From Candolleomyces eurysporus (Eukaryota > Basidiomycota > Agaricomycetes > Agaricales > Psathyrellaceae), in contig JANBPK010000759.1 in the NCBI GenBank assembly GCA_027579435.1, positions 48,730 to 112,729 of the forward strand: a stretch of DNA of 64,000 bases, written 5' to 3'. A program made the translations under genes and the position numbers. Below, one piece after another: positions 1-12,516 of the stretch (within the stretch, counting starts at the first letter, position 1; every line of letters starts with the position of its first letter). Under the pieces are notes generated by a model. It saw only the letters and a program-made list of their open reading frames with translations, was not told the origin of the DNA and did not search any database.

Positions 1-1
1 C

Positions 2-109
2 AAGCCCAACGCCGAGCGGACACAACATCTGTTCCAATCCCTGAAAGAGGAGTTCGAACGCAAAGTCCCTCGAGCCAAAAAGGGCGCGGACGATCCTGCT
101 GGAGGATAA
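2..109 (+). CDS. 3' end of an unidentified protein (partial)
   Basis: The first bases read as an open frame of 35 codons closed by TAA at 107-109. The tail is strongly charged (…LKEEFERKVPRAKKG…) and ends in Ala-Gly-Gly. The rest of the gene lies outside the window. I do not recognise the family. It is convergent with UAP1, whose stop lies about 150 bases downstream, so the stretch in between is shared 3' untranslated sequence. Confidence 0.45.
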   Translation, partial: KPNAERTQHLFQSLKEEFERKVPRAKKGADDPAGG

Positions 110-262
110 CGTCTGATGTCTGTATCGATTGATCAATGAAAACACCGTTCATTCCATCCGTTCAGATATTCAACAACATATGATGCTAGTGGTATGTATT
201 GTCCAATTTTTTNAAAGTCCCAGGGAAAAGTCCATGCTTCATCAGTCCATTTCGTTCTTCAA

Positions 263-1796
<1,534 letters not shown>

Positions 1797-2614
1797 GGTG
1801 GATTGGGGCGATGAGTATGAATGCTGGGGATAACAACGTGCCTCCGGTAGTATATATTATATCGATGAACGTCATTGAGGGTTAGGGTTACCCCATTCTG
1901 TCTCTAGCCTCCATCCCGCCCGTCGAGCTGCCAAAGGTCCCCTCCAACGTTGACCATGGAGCTACGCGTTGCTCGTGGTGTGTGCGATGCATGAATCTCG
2001 GAAAAAAGAAGTCCAGTTGCAATGGCTGATCAGAATCAGACAAAAAGGGAATTTCACTGGCTTCTGTATTGTTAACGTTGCTGCCTTGGCTCTGCTCGTC
2101 GAACTCTGCCTGCGCTTTGAATCTGCTCCAACACTTCCTATTCGAGTCCTCGCCTGCTCATATGATCGTCTCGTGTGCCATCTTAGCATTCCCCTTTTCT
2201 GCAACGTTAACGAGATGAAGGGTTTCGAGGTCCTTGGCCAAGCTTCCATGCACTCTGCCACGCTCTGCCCTAAACAGAGTTACTCGCTCCAGCAGTCGGA
2301 TAAACTTTTGCGAGCACATGCGTGTCCATTGTGAGCCTCGTGTAGCAGGGAACTCGTTCATAAACACCTTGGCCTTCCAAAGCCAATCCGGCTCACTCAG
2401 ATGACTTCGTTTCGAACTCGAGGAAGCGTGTACTTTGCGCCTGATTTCCCTTCTTTTGCAGATGTCTCCCTCTATCCCCCGAATCTCGTACACGGTAGCA
2501 GCTCTTGTAGGAGAAGCTGTCGATCAAGAAGGGGCTGATTCATGGAGCTTTGCGATATAAAGCCGTTACCGCCCCCTTCGATCGCCAGTCGTTCCTTCAA
2601 CCCCCTCCGTTTCT
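1797..2614. other. divergent intergenic region, UAP1 / exo-glucanase
   Basis: About 820 bases between two divergently transcribed genes. Open frames exist on both strands (around 1969-2334 and 2158-2493), but none has recognisable protein character or sensible splice sites. I read it as promoter sequence for both genes. Nothing repeat-like was seen. Confidence 0.5.
2556..2561 (+). promoter_or_regulatory. TATA box of the exo-glucanase gene
   Basis: TATAAA lies 53 bases upstream of the ATG at 2615, the spacing expected for a strongly transcribed fungal gene with a short pyrimidine-rich leader. The leader (about 2571-2610) is C/T-rich. Assigned by position and sequence only. Confidence 0.5.
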
Positions 2615-4373
2615 ATGGCGGGTTTTAGTCTCCCCTTCGTGCTCGCCTATCTGGCAACTTTCTTTACTCTAAGGGTCACGGCATTGGACTACAGTTTTCC
2701 CTATGGATCCCAGAAAATTCGCGGGGTAAACCTTGGAGGTTGGCTCGTCCTTGAAGTGGGTTACAATGGATCTTGCCAATCTTCACACTCATCGTATCTC
2801 GCCCTAGCCCTGGATCACCCCCTCTCTTTTTGACAACACGGGAGACTCTAGAATCATCGATGAATATACTTTTGGCCAATACCAAGACAGGAACTACGCC
2901 TCTGGTATCCTGAGGAACCATTGGAACACATGGATCACGGAGACCGACTTCGCTAATATTGCTGCTGCTGGGTAAGTCTTGCTAGCTTGTATCTACCAGG
3001 TATCTGTATATTGACGGCTCCTTCATCTTAGTCTTAATCACGTCCGTGTACCTATCGGATACTGGGCGTTCGACATTTCAGCCGGCGAACCTTATATTCA
3101 AGGACAAGTCCCGTACCTTCAGAAGTCTGTCGATTGGGCCCGAAAGTACGGACTTAAGGTGATTGTGGATCTTCACGGTAAGTTCGCCCTTCANACAGCG
3201 GCAAAACGACGCTTATATGTCGCGTTTCTCAGGGGCTCCTGGAAGCCAGAATGGGTAAAGAATTTCCTATTTCAGTTTCAGATTCTGGTAGCTAAATTGT
3301 TCCCTCAAGCTTCGATAACTCAGGTCAGAAGATGAACGCCCCGTATGTGTTTCGTTCCATTTATCAAGGGGTCAAAAACATGGGCTCATGAACCTCAGGA
3401 CGTGGCATACGAAGCAGTCGAACATTGACCGTACAAACGCCGTCATAAAGACTCTTGCGTCTATGTTCAAGGATATGGCTGACGTTGTGTCAGTCATTGC
3501 GCCACTTAATGAGTAAGTGGATCGCGAACATGTTGTGCTTCTGCTTCTAACAAGGTTTCCGTAGGCCAGCTGGATTCAACGGCGCGGCAATGTTGCAAGT
3601 CACCCGCCAGGTGCGTAATGTCATGTAATCCTACGGCTCTAGCCAGCAGAGACTGACGCATCTCCAATCTAGTTTTGGCTTGACAGCTTTGGAAATATTC
3701 GGTGAGTTCATTGCTCCCAGAGTNCAGCCCCTAATTAACCACTCGCACAGTTACCCGTACGGAAGCGACAGACAAAGTAACACCATCGTCATGATCCATG
3801 ACGCATTCCAGTCCTTGTCCTACTGGAATGGGTTTTTGCAAGCTCCAGCCTATCATGGCGCCTTCATAGACACCCACCGCTACCAAATATTTTCCGTTGC
3901 AGTACGTGGTTGCATGCTTCCTTCGCGATTGCGGTATTGACTCCTTGTCTCAGGAAAACCAATTGACCAACGCTCAGCACATCCAACGGGCTTGCAATAC
4001 TCGCAGCGAACTTGCTTCGTCGCCGCTGTGGGTTGTCGTCGGAGAGTTCACCCCGGCAGCGACAGACTGCGCCAAATACCTCAATGGCCGCGGAGTAGGC
4101 TCCCGATATGATGGCTCATATCCTGGCGCTCCTCGTGTTGGCAGCTGCTCCGGGTTGACTGGAAGAGCATCATCCTTCAGCTCTAGCTACAAGACTTTCT
4201 TGCGCCAATTCTGGGAGGCTCAGATCGGCTCTTACGAGAGGGGTGGTCAAGGCTGGATTCAGTGGACTTGGAAGGCGGAGATTGCTGATGAATGGTCGTA
4301 TCAGGCGGGATTGGCGAACGGATGGATACCCCGTAACCCTGCAGATCGGGCATACCCCAACATTTGTGGCTGA
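2615..4373 (+). CDS. glucan 1,3-beta-glucosidase (exo-beta-1,3-glucanase, GH5)
   Basis: Secreted exo-1,3-beta-glucanase of the Exg1/GH5_9 type, acting on cell-wall beta-glucan. Ten exons join cleanly: 2615..2755, 2808..2971, 3032..3177, 3233..3254, 3310..3342, 3399..3512, 3565..3610, 3673..3701, 3751..3901 and 3954..4373, for 421 residues. The N-terminus is a hydrophobic signal peptide ([16 protein letters not shown]). Conserved blocks in order are [44 protein letters not shown], the acid/base motif [15 protein letters not shown] with the nucleophile Glu, and the C-terminal [13 protein letters not shown]…[10 protein letters not shown]. Several exons are tiny (22, 29 and 33 bases), typical of agaric EXG genes. 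It is a diverged paralogue of the two tandem copies at 12.7-17.1 kb. One N (3184) and one (3724) lie in introns. Confidence 0.93.
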
Positions 4374-4583
4374 TTCAGGCAGACACAGTGATACTCCGTA
4401 TACACNCNTTNCATTCTTTTTTAATTGGCAGAATAGTCCTATATAACCCATGTATTTATCTATATCATACACGTCTTCNNGNNNNGNTGATTAGTGCCTT
4501 TGAAACCCGCAATATTCAGAAGAACTGGTGCCGCGATCAAGGAGNNGNACAANTTTCGCAGGCTCGTTCTGTTNCATCAAGTC

Positions 4584-6397
4584 ATGAGTAACTCTTCCCG
4601 TNCTGCGATCCAACAAGGGCACTTCGTCCTCATACGNCTGCCTAATGGCGACGTAAAGCAAATAAAGGTCGACAAAAATATGTACGTTGTGCAGACTCCG
4701 ACTACTCATCCGGTCCTNACTGGNGGTTTCCTGCAGTACTGCAGCCATCCCAAAATTCGGCTCCTTCTACTGCAATGACTTGATAGGTCAGCCGTATGGC
4801 CTAACATATGAGATCGTTGGAAAGAACTTGAAGTTGCTACCCCCAAAGGGTCTCCAGGAAGTTGGTGAGTAGGACTNTTGTTCNTATCGCTTCATTTCGG
4901 TNACATGGTCTGGCNAGAGGATACGGATGCNACAAATGAGCTCATCAACGACTGTCAGATAGTTCAACCTTTGACCGTGGACGAGATTAGAGCACTGAAG
5001 CAGTCTGGGGTCCATTCATCGGTGGGTTATTCGTATCTCTGACTGTGTTTCAGGAGTTGAACCTTCCTCTAGGATATCATCCAGAAGCAGATAGACAACC
5101 ACGCCAACTTCGCCCTCAAGACAGAGTACAGCAAAGAAAAATATAAGAAGCGCAAGGAGGCCAAGTATGTCGTTCTGCTGTCTGGCTACCCGTCCACCAT
5201 ATTAACTTTCATGCCGTAGATATTCGAAAATCTTCACAACGATCGAACCGACCCCCTTCAATGTCTGCGAATANTGGTTNGTCAAGGACCAAGTCCGAAT
5301 CAGGGACATCCGTTCNGATACTCTGAGTCAAATGCTCAACTTGGCGAACATTCACCCGGGCGGGAAATACTTGCTTGTCGATGATGCGTCTGGNCTGGTA
5401 GCAGCAGGGATCTTGGATCGGCTAGGAGGTGCGTACATGAAAATCTCACCTATGAGGCTCTGAANTGACCTTTCTCCAGGCGAGGGAAGGTTACTCGCTA
5501 TCTGCGANACAGAGTCACCNCCTGCATTCCATGTTTTACAACAAATGAACTTTGAGCCTCATATCACGAAGACGTTGGCTTCNTTAAACTGGGCAACGGC
5601 GCTGGAAACTCATAACCCTAGTGCGTGAGCTTTCTGATANAAGAAATNNACGACTTCTGTCCTCATTATCACTCCCNAGTTGTTCCTCCTTCNGAGTTGG
5701 CTGCAGGCGAAGTACGGTCAGAAAGGCAGAAGTCTCGTCTNAAGAAGAGGAAAGCTATCAACGATGTNCTTGAAAATACAAGACAGGAGCTTTTTGCCGG
5801 AGAATTCGACGGGTGCGATCTAATNTCCNTCNCTCTTTACAAACGTTCTCAAGGCANTACAGGCTCGTCATTGCATCCGAATATGACCCATTCTCAATAA
5901 TAGAGCGACTATTCCCCTATGTCGCAGGATCAGCCCCAATNGTAGTTCACAGTCCCTACGTCCAGGTATCCGTCCNGTTGTTTCCTTGATAATGCAGTTT
6001 CTGAATCTCAGCTNCGAAANTTCTAGATTCTTGCCGACCTGCAGACGAGACTTCGAAGCCTACCCCANTACCTCTGTCCGTCTGTAACTGAAGGATGGCT
6101 GCGAAAATACCAAATATTGCCAGGNCGTACGCACCCGATGATGGCAATGTCAGGTTCTGGTGGATTCATCCTCCATACGCTCAAAATGTGGGTATTTCAT
6201 TATGTCGTGGTGATCATAAGTNAACTAACAGTCGTTATAGTCATGAAAATCCTGAACGCGAGATTCCCCCGGTTTCGACGGAGGACCAAGCAGACGCTGC
6301 TCAACAAGAATTGCCGGANGAGAGCGTTGACACTTCGGAAAACGCGATGNTNNTTGACGTAGGTTNTTCNCAAGCTCNGCACCATTCTACCAATTNA
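4584..6397 (+). CDS. TRM6: tRNA (adenine-N1-)-methyltransferase non-catalytic subunit Trm6
   Basis: RNA-binding partner of Trm61 in the nuclear complex that makes m1A58 in tRNA (yeast Gcd10). Start ATG at 4584 gives MSNSSR…QQGHFVLI.LPNGDVKQIK, the usual Gcd10 opening. Exons I can join: 4584..4681, 4737..4864, 4918..5021, 5073..5164, 5220..5428, 5480..5620, 5680..5812, 5863..5965, 6027..6187 and 6241 onward. Blocks seen: LIGQPYGLTYEIVG, EIRALKQSG, KTEYSKEKYKKRK, EPTPFNVCEYWFVKD, IHPGGKYLLVDD, ELFAGEFDG, ASEYDP, LPGRTHPMMAMSGSGG. After the last intron an acidic tail reads HENPEREIPPVSTEDQ…. I place the stop at TNA (6395-6397), since the sorting nexin on the other strand ends at 6440; that base is ambiguous. 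Many N bases lie in the gene, so exon borders are approximate. Confidence 0.87.
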
Positions 6398-6439
6398 CGG
6401 AGNCACTTTAGGAAACGGTGTCATAGACCAGGGGCGGTA

Positions 6440-9400
6440 TCACTGCGTCGGGGGNGGCCCAATTTCTGGAAACAAGGCTGCAAAGACCTAGACGANGTAT
6501 TAGCGAGTGTGTTTAGCGAAGCTATGTGGGATGGGGCATACCTCGTCAACGATCGTGTATGCNATATGCTGGTTGAGCCGTCGATTCTGTAAAACTGCAA
6601 ACATNCGACGNGCACCNCGCCGAGCGTTTGATCTACCGATNACATTGGCTGCCAGGTCTATCGAGCCACATTGAATAGACGTTTACATGGAATAAATAAG
6701 GATGGTTCTCACCTGGAACTAATGCTGAAAGTTTGCGATTGGCGTCATCCCGCGTTTTGATCTTCTCGTCCGTTGTCCGAGGCGCAGTAGGCCCTTTGAG
6801 ATTTCCGTTAGGCCAGAGGCTATCGCGGAAGATATTGATGTATTTCATGAGTTGGCTCTCGCCGAGCAAATCCTTGATGGTATCGTGTACTTTCCTGTTC
6901 ATCNNTCNANNANCACTGTTNACAACACTGAACTGAGCACTAAACCTACTTTTCAATCGTCCCACCCAGCACCTGTTGTAGAATAATGACAATTGCTTGC
7001 CGGCGCAACCAGTTGTTCTTCTTGTTGAGTTCGAAAACGGCTATCGCTAGATCGCAGATAGGGGCAGAGAAGGTCGATGTNATNCTCTCGCCNTCCAANG
7101 GTTTCAGATCCCCGGAAAGCTGNAGGAGAGCTGCTTCAGGAACGGCTTTCCCAGAGGCATTCAGCGCCTGAGCCACTAATTCTTCATCGTTCACTCCTGA
7201 CCCTACAATTCCAGCGAATTCAGCTGCCTGTCTTGTAAGCCGTTGAATCATCACATCAAGCATGGACGGGCCGAAAAACATGTCGTCNATACTTTCTGCG
7301 ACNGATCGGTATACGTTGCGAACAAGGTCAGTTCCTGAGAAAGTTGCAGGACCCTTCGGGGCTGGTTGATTTGGTTGGGACGCCATGAATGGTGAATCAC
7401 GGGAAAGGAACGCTTTNAGGTCGGGGCTCTCGCAGACAACAGGTATCGCGATGACGCTCTAGGCAAAGAAAAGGTCAACCGGAATGCTCTGACAAAACNA
7501 AATGCACACTCACTTGCAGGTACCTCTCCAATCCCTGTTTCCGGGTGTCCAAGAAGCTCCCCGACAGGTTAGGAACCAGTCGTTTACCCGGAAAGTCGAG
7601 ATTCTTCACAAGAGCGTACTTTTCGCGCANTTTATTGTGCATGCTCAAGAATTCGTTGTAGCGCCTGGCTATGACCCACCCCGAGGAGAAGCTGCCATCT
7701 GGTGCCAATTGCTGNACCTCNACGAGNTATCGCACGACNGACTTTCCCTCNTCCTCTGCAGTTGCAGAACTGACGATGGAGACCTTGGTTCTCTCCGATA
7801 TNAATCGATTCGCCGACTCTTGTAGCTGGTATTGCTGCTGCTGGAACTGGAGCTCCCTGAGGTCGCGGCTCATTGCTGCCTTGGATTTCTTCAGCAAACG
7901 GAGCTCTTGGGCATCACCAGTAAGCTCAGCTTTCTTGATCAAGGTGTCGAGCATCGNTTCTTGAGCTTCCAGATGAACAATGTTCTCACCCAGCCGGGCA
8001 ATTTCATAGGAGAGCTGAAGGTCGCCCGGTGCTGCTAGGTGGTATGACCTCGTTCTNGAGTGGTCTTCGGCTTCGGCTTCATCTGCTTCATCTTCGTCTA
8101 TTGCTGCGACGTCGTCGAAAACGGCACGTCTCCTGGAAGAGGTCGCGGAAGGTGCCTTCCTTGTGCTGCCTTTCGAAACGTGATCGGGAGATGGAGTTTG
8201 ACCCTTTCGTTCTTGTTCCAATGCCATGATGTCTGTCACAGCGGCGTGAATGGCTTCCATACGTCTCTGCTCCTCTCTTTGCGCATCGTCTTCTGGATCG
8301 TTGAACAAGGGGGCTCTTGCGGAGTCGGAATCAGAGCTTTCTGGTATCGGTGACATTAGAACCTCGATGTTCGACTGGACGTGATGAAGTCCTTGCTGTT
8401 GGGCATGGAAGAGCTGAGAAGATTGGTCCGATCCGGTGCTGGCTGTACGTTGCATTTGAGGNATGTCCTTGCGAGACGACCCGCGGTGTTGGAGGGCGTG
8501 CTTGGGATGGGAGGAGGCAGCCGTGGGCTCACGCTCACTGGAAAGGTTTGGCAAGGGGAGAGGGCTCTGCACGAAAGGGTCCGAATCTTTTTCCGCTGGG
8601 GTAAATCCGGCGTCACCCACAGCTCTGAACCATAGCTCAGATCTCTCGAATTCTTCAAAGTCTTGCTCCATCTCCTTCTCAATTTGTTTCTGAGCGAGGA
8701 GAATACTCCGTCTGACCCTTCTCTGCATGATAGGGGATGTGTCGCCTTCTCGAACGAATTGACGAATCCTGTCGACGTATTTCCTTGATACCGCTGAGAG
8801 AGCGGTTGGGACAGAGCTTCCAGAGAAGTAGAGGTCGTGGATCATGGAAATATCTTCCTTTGCGTTGACTGAGGCCATGGGATCCTGTAGAATCTCTTCT
8901 TCATCCCCAGAGGAATCAGAATCCACCGTTTCCAGAGGGTTCTTGAAACTCTCTACTGTAAGCCAAAATTGCACGGGAAGAGATCGGTTACGTCTATCCA
9001 TAAATTCCATGAAATAAGAGAGAGAGTTGGGGTTGCGAAGAATGTCCCGCAAGGGGACGGTTGGCTTGGCAGCATCCTGAAAATTAGAAGTTGGACGCTG
9101 ACAACGGGGTAAGATTAATAGCACAAATTCTAGAGAAGGGGGACGATACTTACCGAGCTATCTTCACCTCCTCCTAGCACGACAATCCTTTCCTCGACCT
9201 TTCTCTTGGCCGTGTAGAGACGATCCAGGAATGCAACCACGTCTTCCGTCTTTTCACCATCGATCCAATCATCTTTCTCGTGGTTCGCTAGTCATTCATC
9301 GGTTTCAGTTCACAAATGCAAGGCTCTTTGAGATGTGTGACTTACCTAGTAAAAGTCGAGTGCGACGAATCTCGCCCGTGATGTCATTCTTCAGACGTCG

Positions 9401-10601
9401 GGCATCCAACAGAGATGAACATCGGTTGATGCTTCGGAGAAACGATTCAAATTGGCGACCGTCAGTGCGAATGGTGATCCTTTCTGCAGTTGGGGTGTGA
9501 ACAGAGGGAGGGGCAACGGTCGGAGCCCTGCTCAGAGTACGAGGAGACTGCGCTTCTAGCACGTTTCGGATTTTCGAAATCAGCTTCCTAAATGTAGTGA
9601 ATCAGGAACCAGTCAAGCTCGAAATTGGACAACCTACTGTTGGTGAATAGCAGCTCCAGCCTTAACAGTCACGTCAGTTACCAGGGCTATCTCGAAGGAG
9701 ACAAGACACATACGACTTGGTCAATAGCTCTATTCCAGAAATCAGGCTCCGTAATCATTTGCATGACAGGATATAAGACACAGCAAGCAATCAGTTCGCG
9801 CACTACGATATTGACAGCCTTGCTCTTGCTTTCCCGTTCGGGAAGAACTGCGGGCAGGACCCTTTCTACTAGCTGTCGGAGGTGCATCTCTTCGGTTTGT
9901 TTGGTGAAGGTGGTAGACAGATTTTCGATGGCAGAGTGCAATTTTCCTGTGCCCTTGCTAGCATATCGACCTGCTAACATCAGGTCCAACTCTTCGGACT
10001 GTGTGAACTGCTTCTCCAAGCCAGCACCTCGCACTGACACTTCAGACTGACGAAACTGTTCTACATGAGCTGTGATCTTGGGGATGATCCGCTTGACAAC
10101 CAGGGCGGACGCGTCGACGGAGGCGGCACGGTCTAGGAGATGTTCCAGGGCGGAATGGATTACCGAGTTGACTGCTGTTGGGAACGCGGGGGAAGTTGAG
10201 ATGTCCTTGTACCAACTCTGCACGAAGTCGCGTATGACGTTGGAGATGATATCTTCGAGAGCCTCTGATATCTCGGCCGATTCTGGATAGAGGGGAGGGT
10301 AGGATTGCTGGGGATTCTGCGACCATTGGGATCGTGTAAGGACGGCCTGCCATGCCGCTGGGGTGGAGAAGGAGAACGGTCGTGCTGTCTGGTGCAGCCG
10401 GTTCACCGGAGACCTTCGCGCGTCAAGAACATATCCAAAGTAGATGTTGAAAGAAAAGAATGCGAGTGCGAGTGACAGAAGCAGTAGAGGAGAGAAGATA
10501 AGCAGGGCGACAGGAGAGGCGAGAATCCGGAGGGTGGTTGGGAGAACGATGGCGACGACGGCAACAAGGACGACAGTCTTGGTGCTGCTGAGAAAGTTCA
10601 T
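6440..10601 (-). CDS. PXA-RGS-PX-Nexin_C sorting nexin (Mdm1 / SNX13-like)
   Basis: ER-anchored lipid-binding tether of the Mdm1/SNX13/14/25 class. From the ATG at 10601: two N-terminal hydrophobic segments (about residues 8-50), a PXA domain (SAEISEALEDIISNVIRDFVQSWY…), an RGS-like domain starting LRDILRNPNSLSYFMEFMD, a Ser- and acid-rich linker, a coiled stretch (LGENIVHLEAQE), a PX domain with RRYNEFLSMHNK and FPGKRLVPNLSG, then Nexin_C. The C-terminus is rebuilt over small exons: ANRKLSALVP joins DLAANVIGRSNARRG, then AVLQNRRLNQH, and an intron before VFAALFPEIGPPPTQ and TGA at 6442-6440. Introns are short (about 45-70 bases). It is divergent from the carrier at 10872 and convergent with TRM6. 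The domain set is clear; individual exon ends around 7270-7480 and 9120-9720 are less certain. Confidence 0.9.
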
Positions 10602-10871
10602 CGCGTTGGAGGCTGCGGGGTTGCTGTCATTACTTGTCGTCCCGAGCGTCGAATGTTGAGCTCGCCATCATTGCGGACGACGAGCAGGACTGGCAGATCA
10701 CCCAATCAGGCAGCCTTTCCCGCCGTTGATGCCCCGCATCACGTGGACGAACAGTGACCCGAACACCCGAAAAACGGAAGGAGCTCTCTAGCCTCCCCTC
10801 CTCAAGTACCGGCCAGGAATCAGGCCTCTGAAGACCGCTGCCCCTCGTACCCTCCTGGAAAGATCCTTTGA
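10602..10871. promoter_or_regulatory. shared 270-base divergent promoter, sorting nexin / mitochondrial carrier
   Basis: The two start codons face away from each other 270 bases apart, so one compact region must drive both genes. No TATA element in a useful position was seen. Confidence 0.4.
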
Positions 10872-12448
10872 ATGGCGTCGACGTCCTCGAAAGCCCAGCA
10901 GCGAGCGCTGTCCACCTCCGAAGGCTTCGTGTGCGGAGGTATTGCAGCATCCATTGCGGTGCGTAAAAAGTTCTTGGCCGTGAATATCGCGAATTGGTGC
11001 TGACCTACATTCCCTTTTCATCCAGGTTACTGTATCTAATCCCGCAGAGGTTGCTAAAACTCGAATGCAGCTTCAGGGAGAACTTGCCAAGGGTGGCGGA
11101 GTTCGCGTGTATAACAACTCCTTGGACGTATTCAAGAAGACTTTCAGAAACGAGGGCATTCGCGGTTTGCAAAGAGGCCTTCCTCCTGCTGTGAGCATTG
11201 TTCCCTCAATGATGTGGTCTTCAGCTCTGATGTGACTGTAGTATGCGTACCAAGTATGTGCCTCGTGCTAGATGTTTTGACCTCAGGTGCTCATGCCTTC
11301 CTCAAGATTCTGCTCAATGGCTCCCGATTAGGTCTGTCACTTCTCATTACCATTCCCCCTCCTCTGAACGACGAGAATAGGTTTCTATGAGCCCTTCCGG
11401 CATAGCTTCAACTCGTTATTTGGGCAGGCACCCACCGCACAAATACCTTTCACATCAGTCTTAGCAGGGGCGACTAGCGGTGCAGTCGGAGGTGAGTTTA
11501 TCCTGTTCCATTTATTTCATGGTTACTCAAGGCATTATTTAGCGGCTTTGGGAAACCCTCTCTTTCTTATAAAAGCACGCATGCAGGTCAGTGACTCTGG
11601 AATGCCCCCGCTTTCTCCACCTAAATGTAGACTTTAGGCATACTCTCCGGCCCTGCCAATCGGAACTCAACACCACTACAAAAGCTCTTTAGACGCCCTG
11701 TCAACCATTTTCCGTGCAGAGGGATTCCGAGGTCTCGTACGCGGGGTGGATGCAGCTATTCTTAGGACATCTATGGGTTCATCAGTCAGCTGTCCTTCAA
11801 GAAAGCGTATCTCTCAGAATCTAACCTTTTCTTCGCATTAGGTGCAATTACCCAGCTACAACTTTACGAAGCGAACATTAATTTCGAATGGCATCCTCCC
11901 AGAAGATAGCACATGGACCTTTTTGGCGAGTAGTTCGGTTTCTGGGGCTTGTGTCGTAAGTCTTTCCAACATGAATTGCAAGCTGCTAGGGTTGTTAATT
12001 CGCTTGACAGCTGGTATGCATGCAACCAGCCGACACGGTCAGTCCCCTCTGTTCATGCATATTCAGCTTGATGAGTAACAATCCTGCACTCAGGCCCTAA
12101 CCCGAGTGTATAATCAACCGACTGTAATCGGTCCGGATGGAAAGTCTCGGGGTGCGCTTTATAAGAACCCGATAGACTGTCTCTGGAAAACCTTCAAAGC
12201 AGAAGGTGTGCGAGGCTGGTACAAAGGTGAGTCAAGTCTTGTCGGTTTTCATACTCCATGTTGACCACGAAATTACAGGTTCAACGGCCCACTTTATGCG
12301 TATTGCTCCCCACACGTATGTGCTACTGCTTTCTATGCCATTCTGTTGCCTGACTTTGTTGCCCAGGATAATTACTCTAACTGCTAACGACATCATCATC
12401 AACTTCTACAAGAAAGCTAAGTATGGCCCAGTTGATGATGATTCGTAG
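10872..12448 (+). CDS. mitochondrial carrier, oxaloacetate transporter-like (Oac1/SLC25A35)
   Basis: Inner-membrane solute carrier (SLC25 family), closest in motifs to yeast Oac1 (oxaloacetate/sulfate exchange). Start MASTSSKAQQRALSTSEGFV, then CGGIAASIA. After the first intron comes the signature SNPAEVAKTRMQLQGELAKG, close to the usual PxDxxKTRMQLQG, then VYNNSLDVFKKTFRNEGIRG and LQRGLPPAYAYQ. The second repeat gives GNPLFLIKARMQ and EGFRGLVRGVDAAILRT; the third gives QPADTALTRVYNQP…GKSRGALYKNPIDCLWKTFKAEGVRGWYKG. The tail is RIAPHT, then IITLTAND, ending KYGPVDDDS with TAG at 12446. About eight short introns interrupt it. Substrate is inferred from similarity in the contact-point regions and is less certain than the family. 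Confidence 0.88.
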
Positions 12449-12516
12449 CGGGTATCCCGCAGCAGGTTAGACACCATTAGAATCTAGAATATGATATAGA
12501 ATGGATATTGGGTAAT

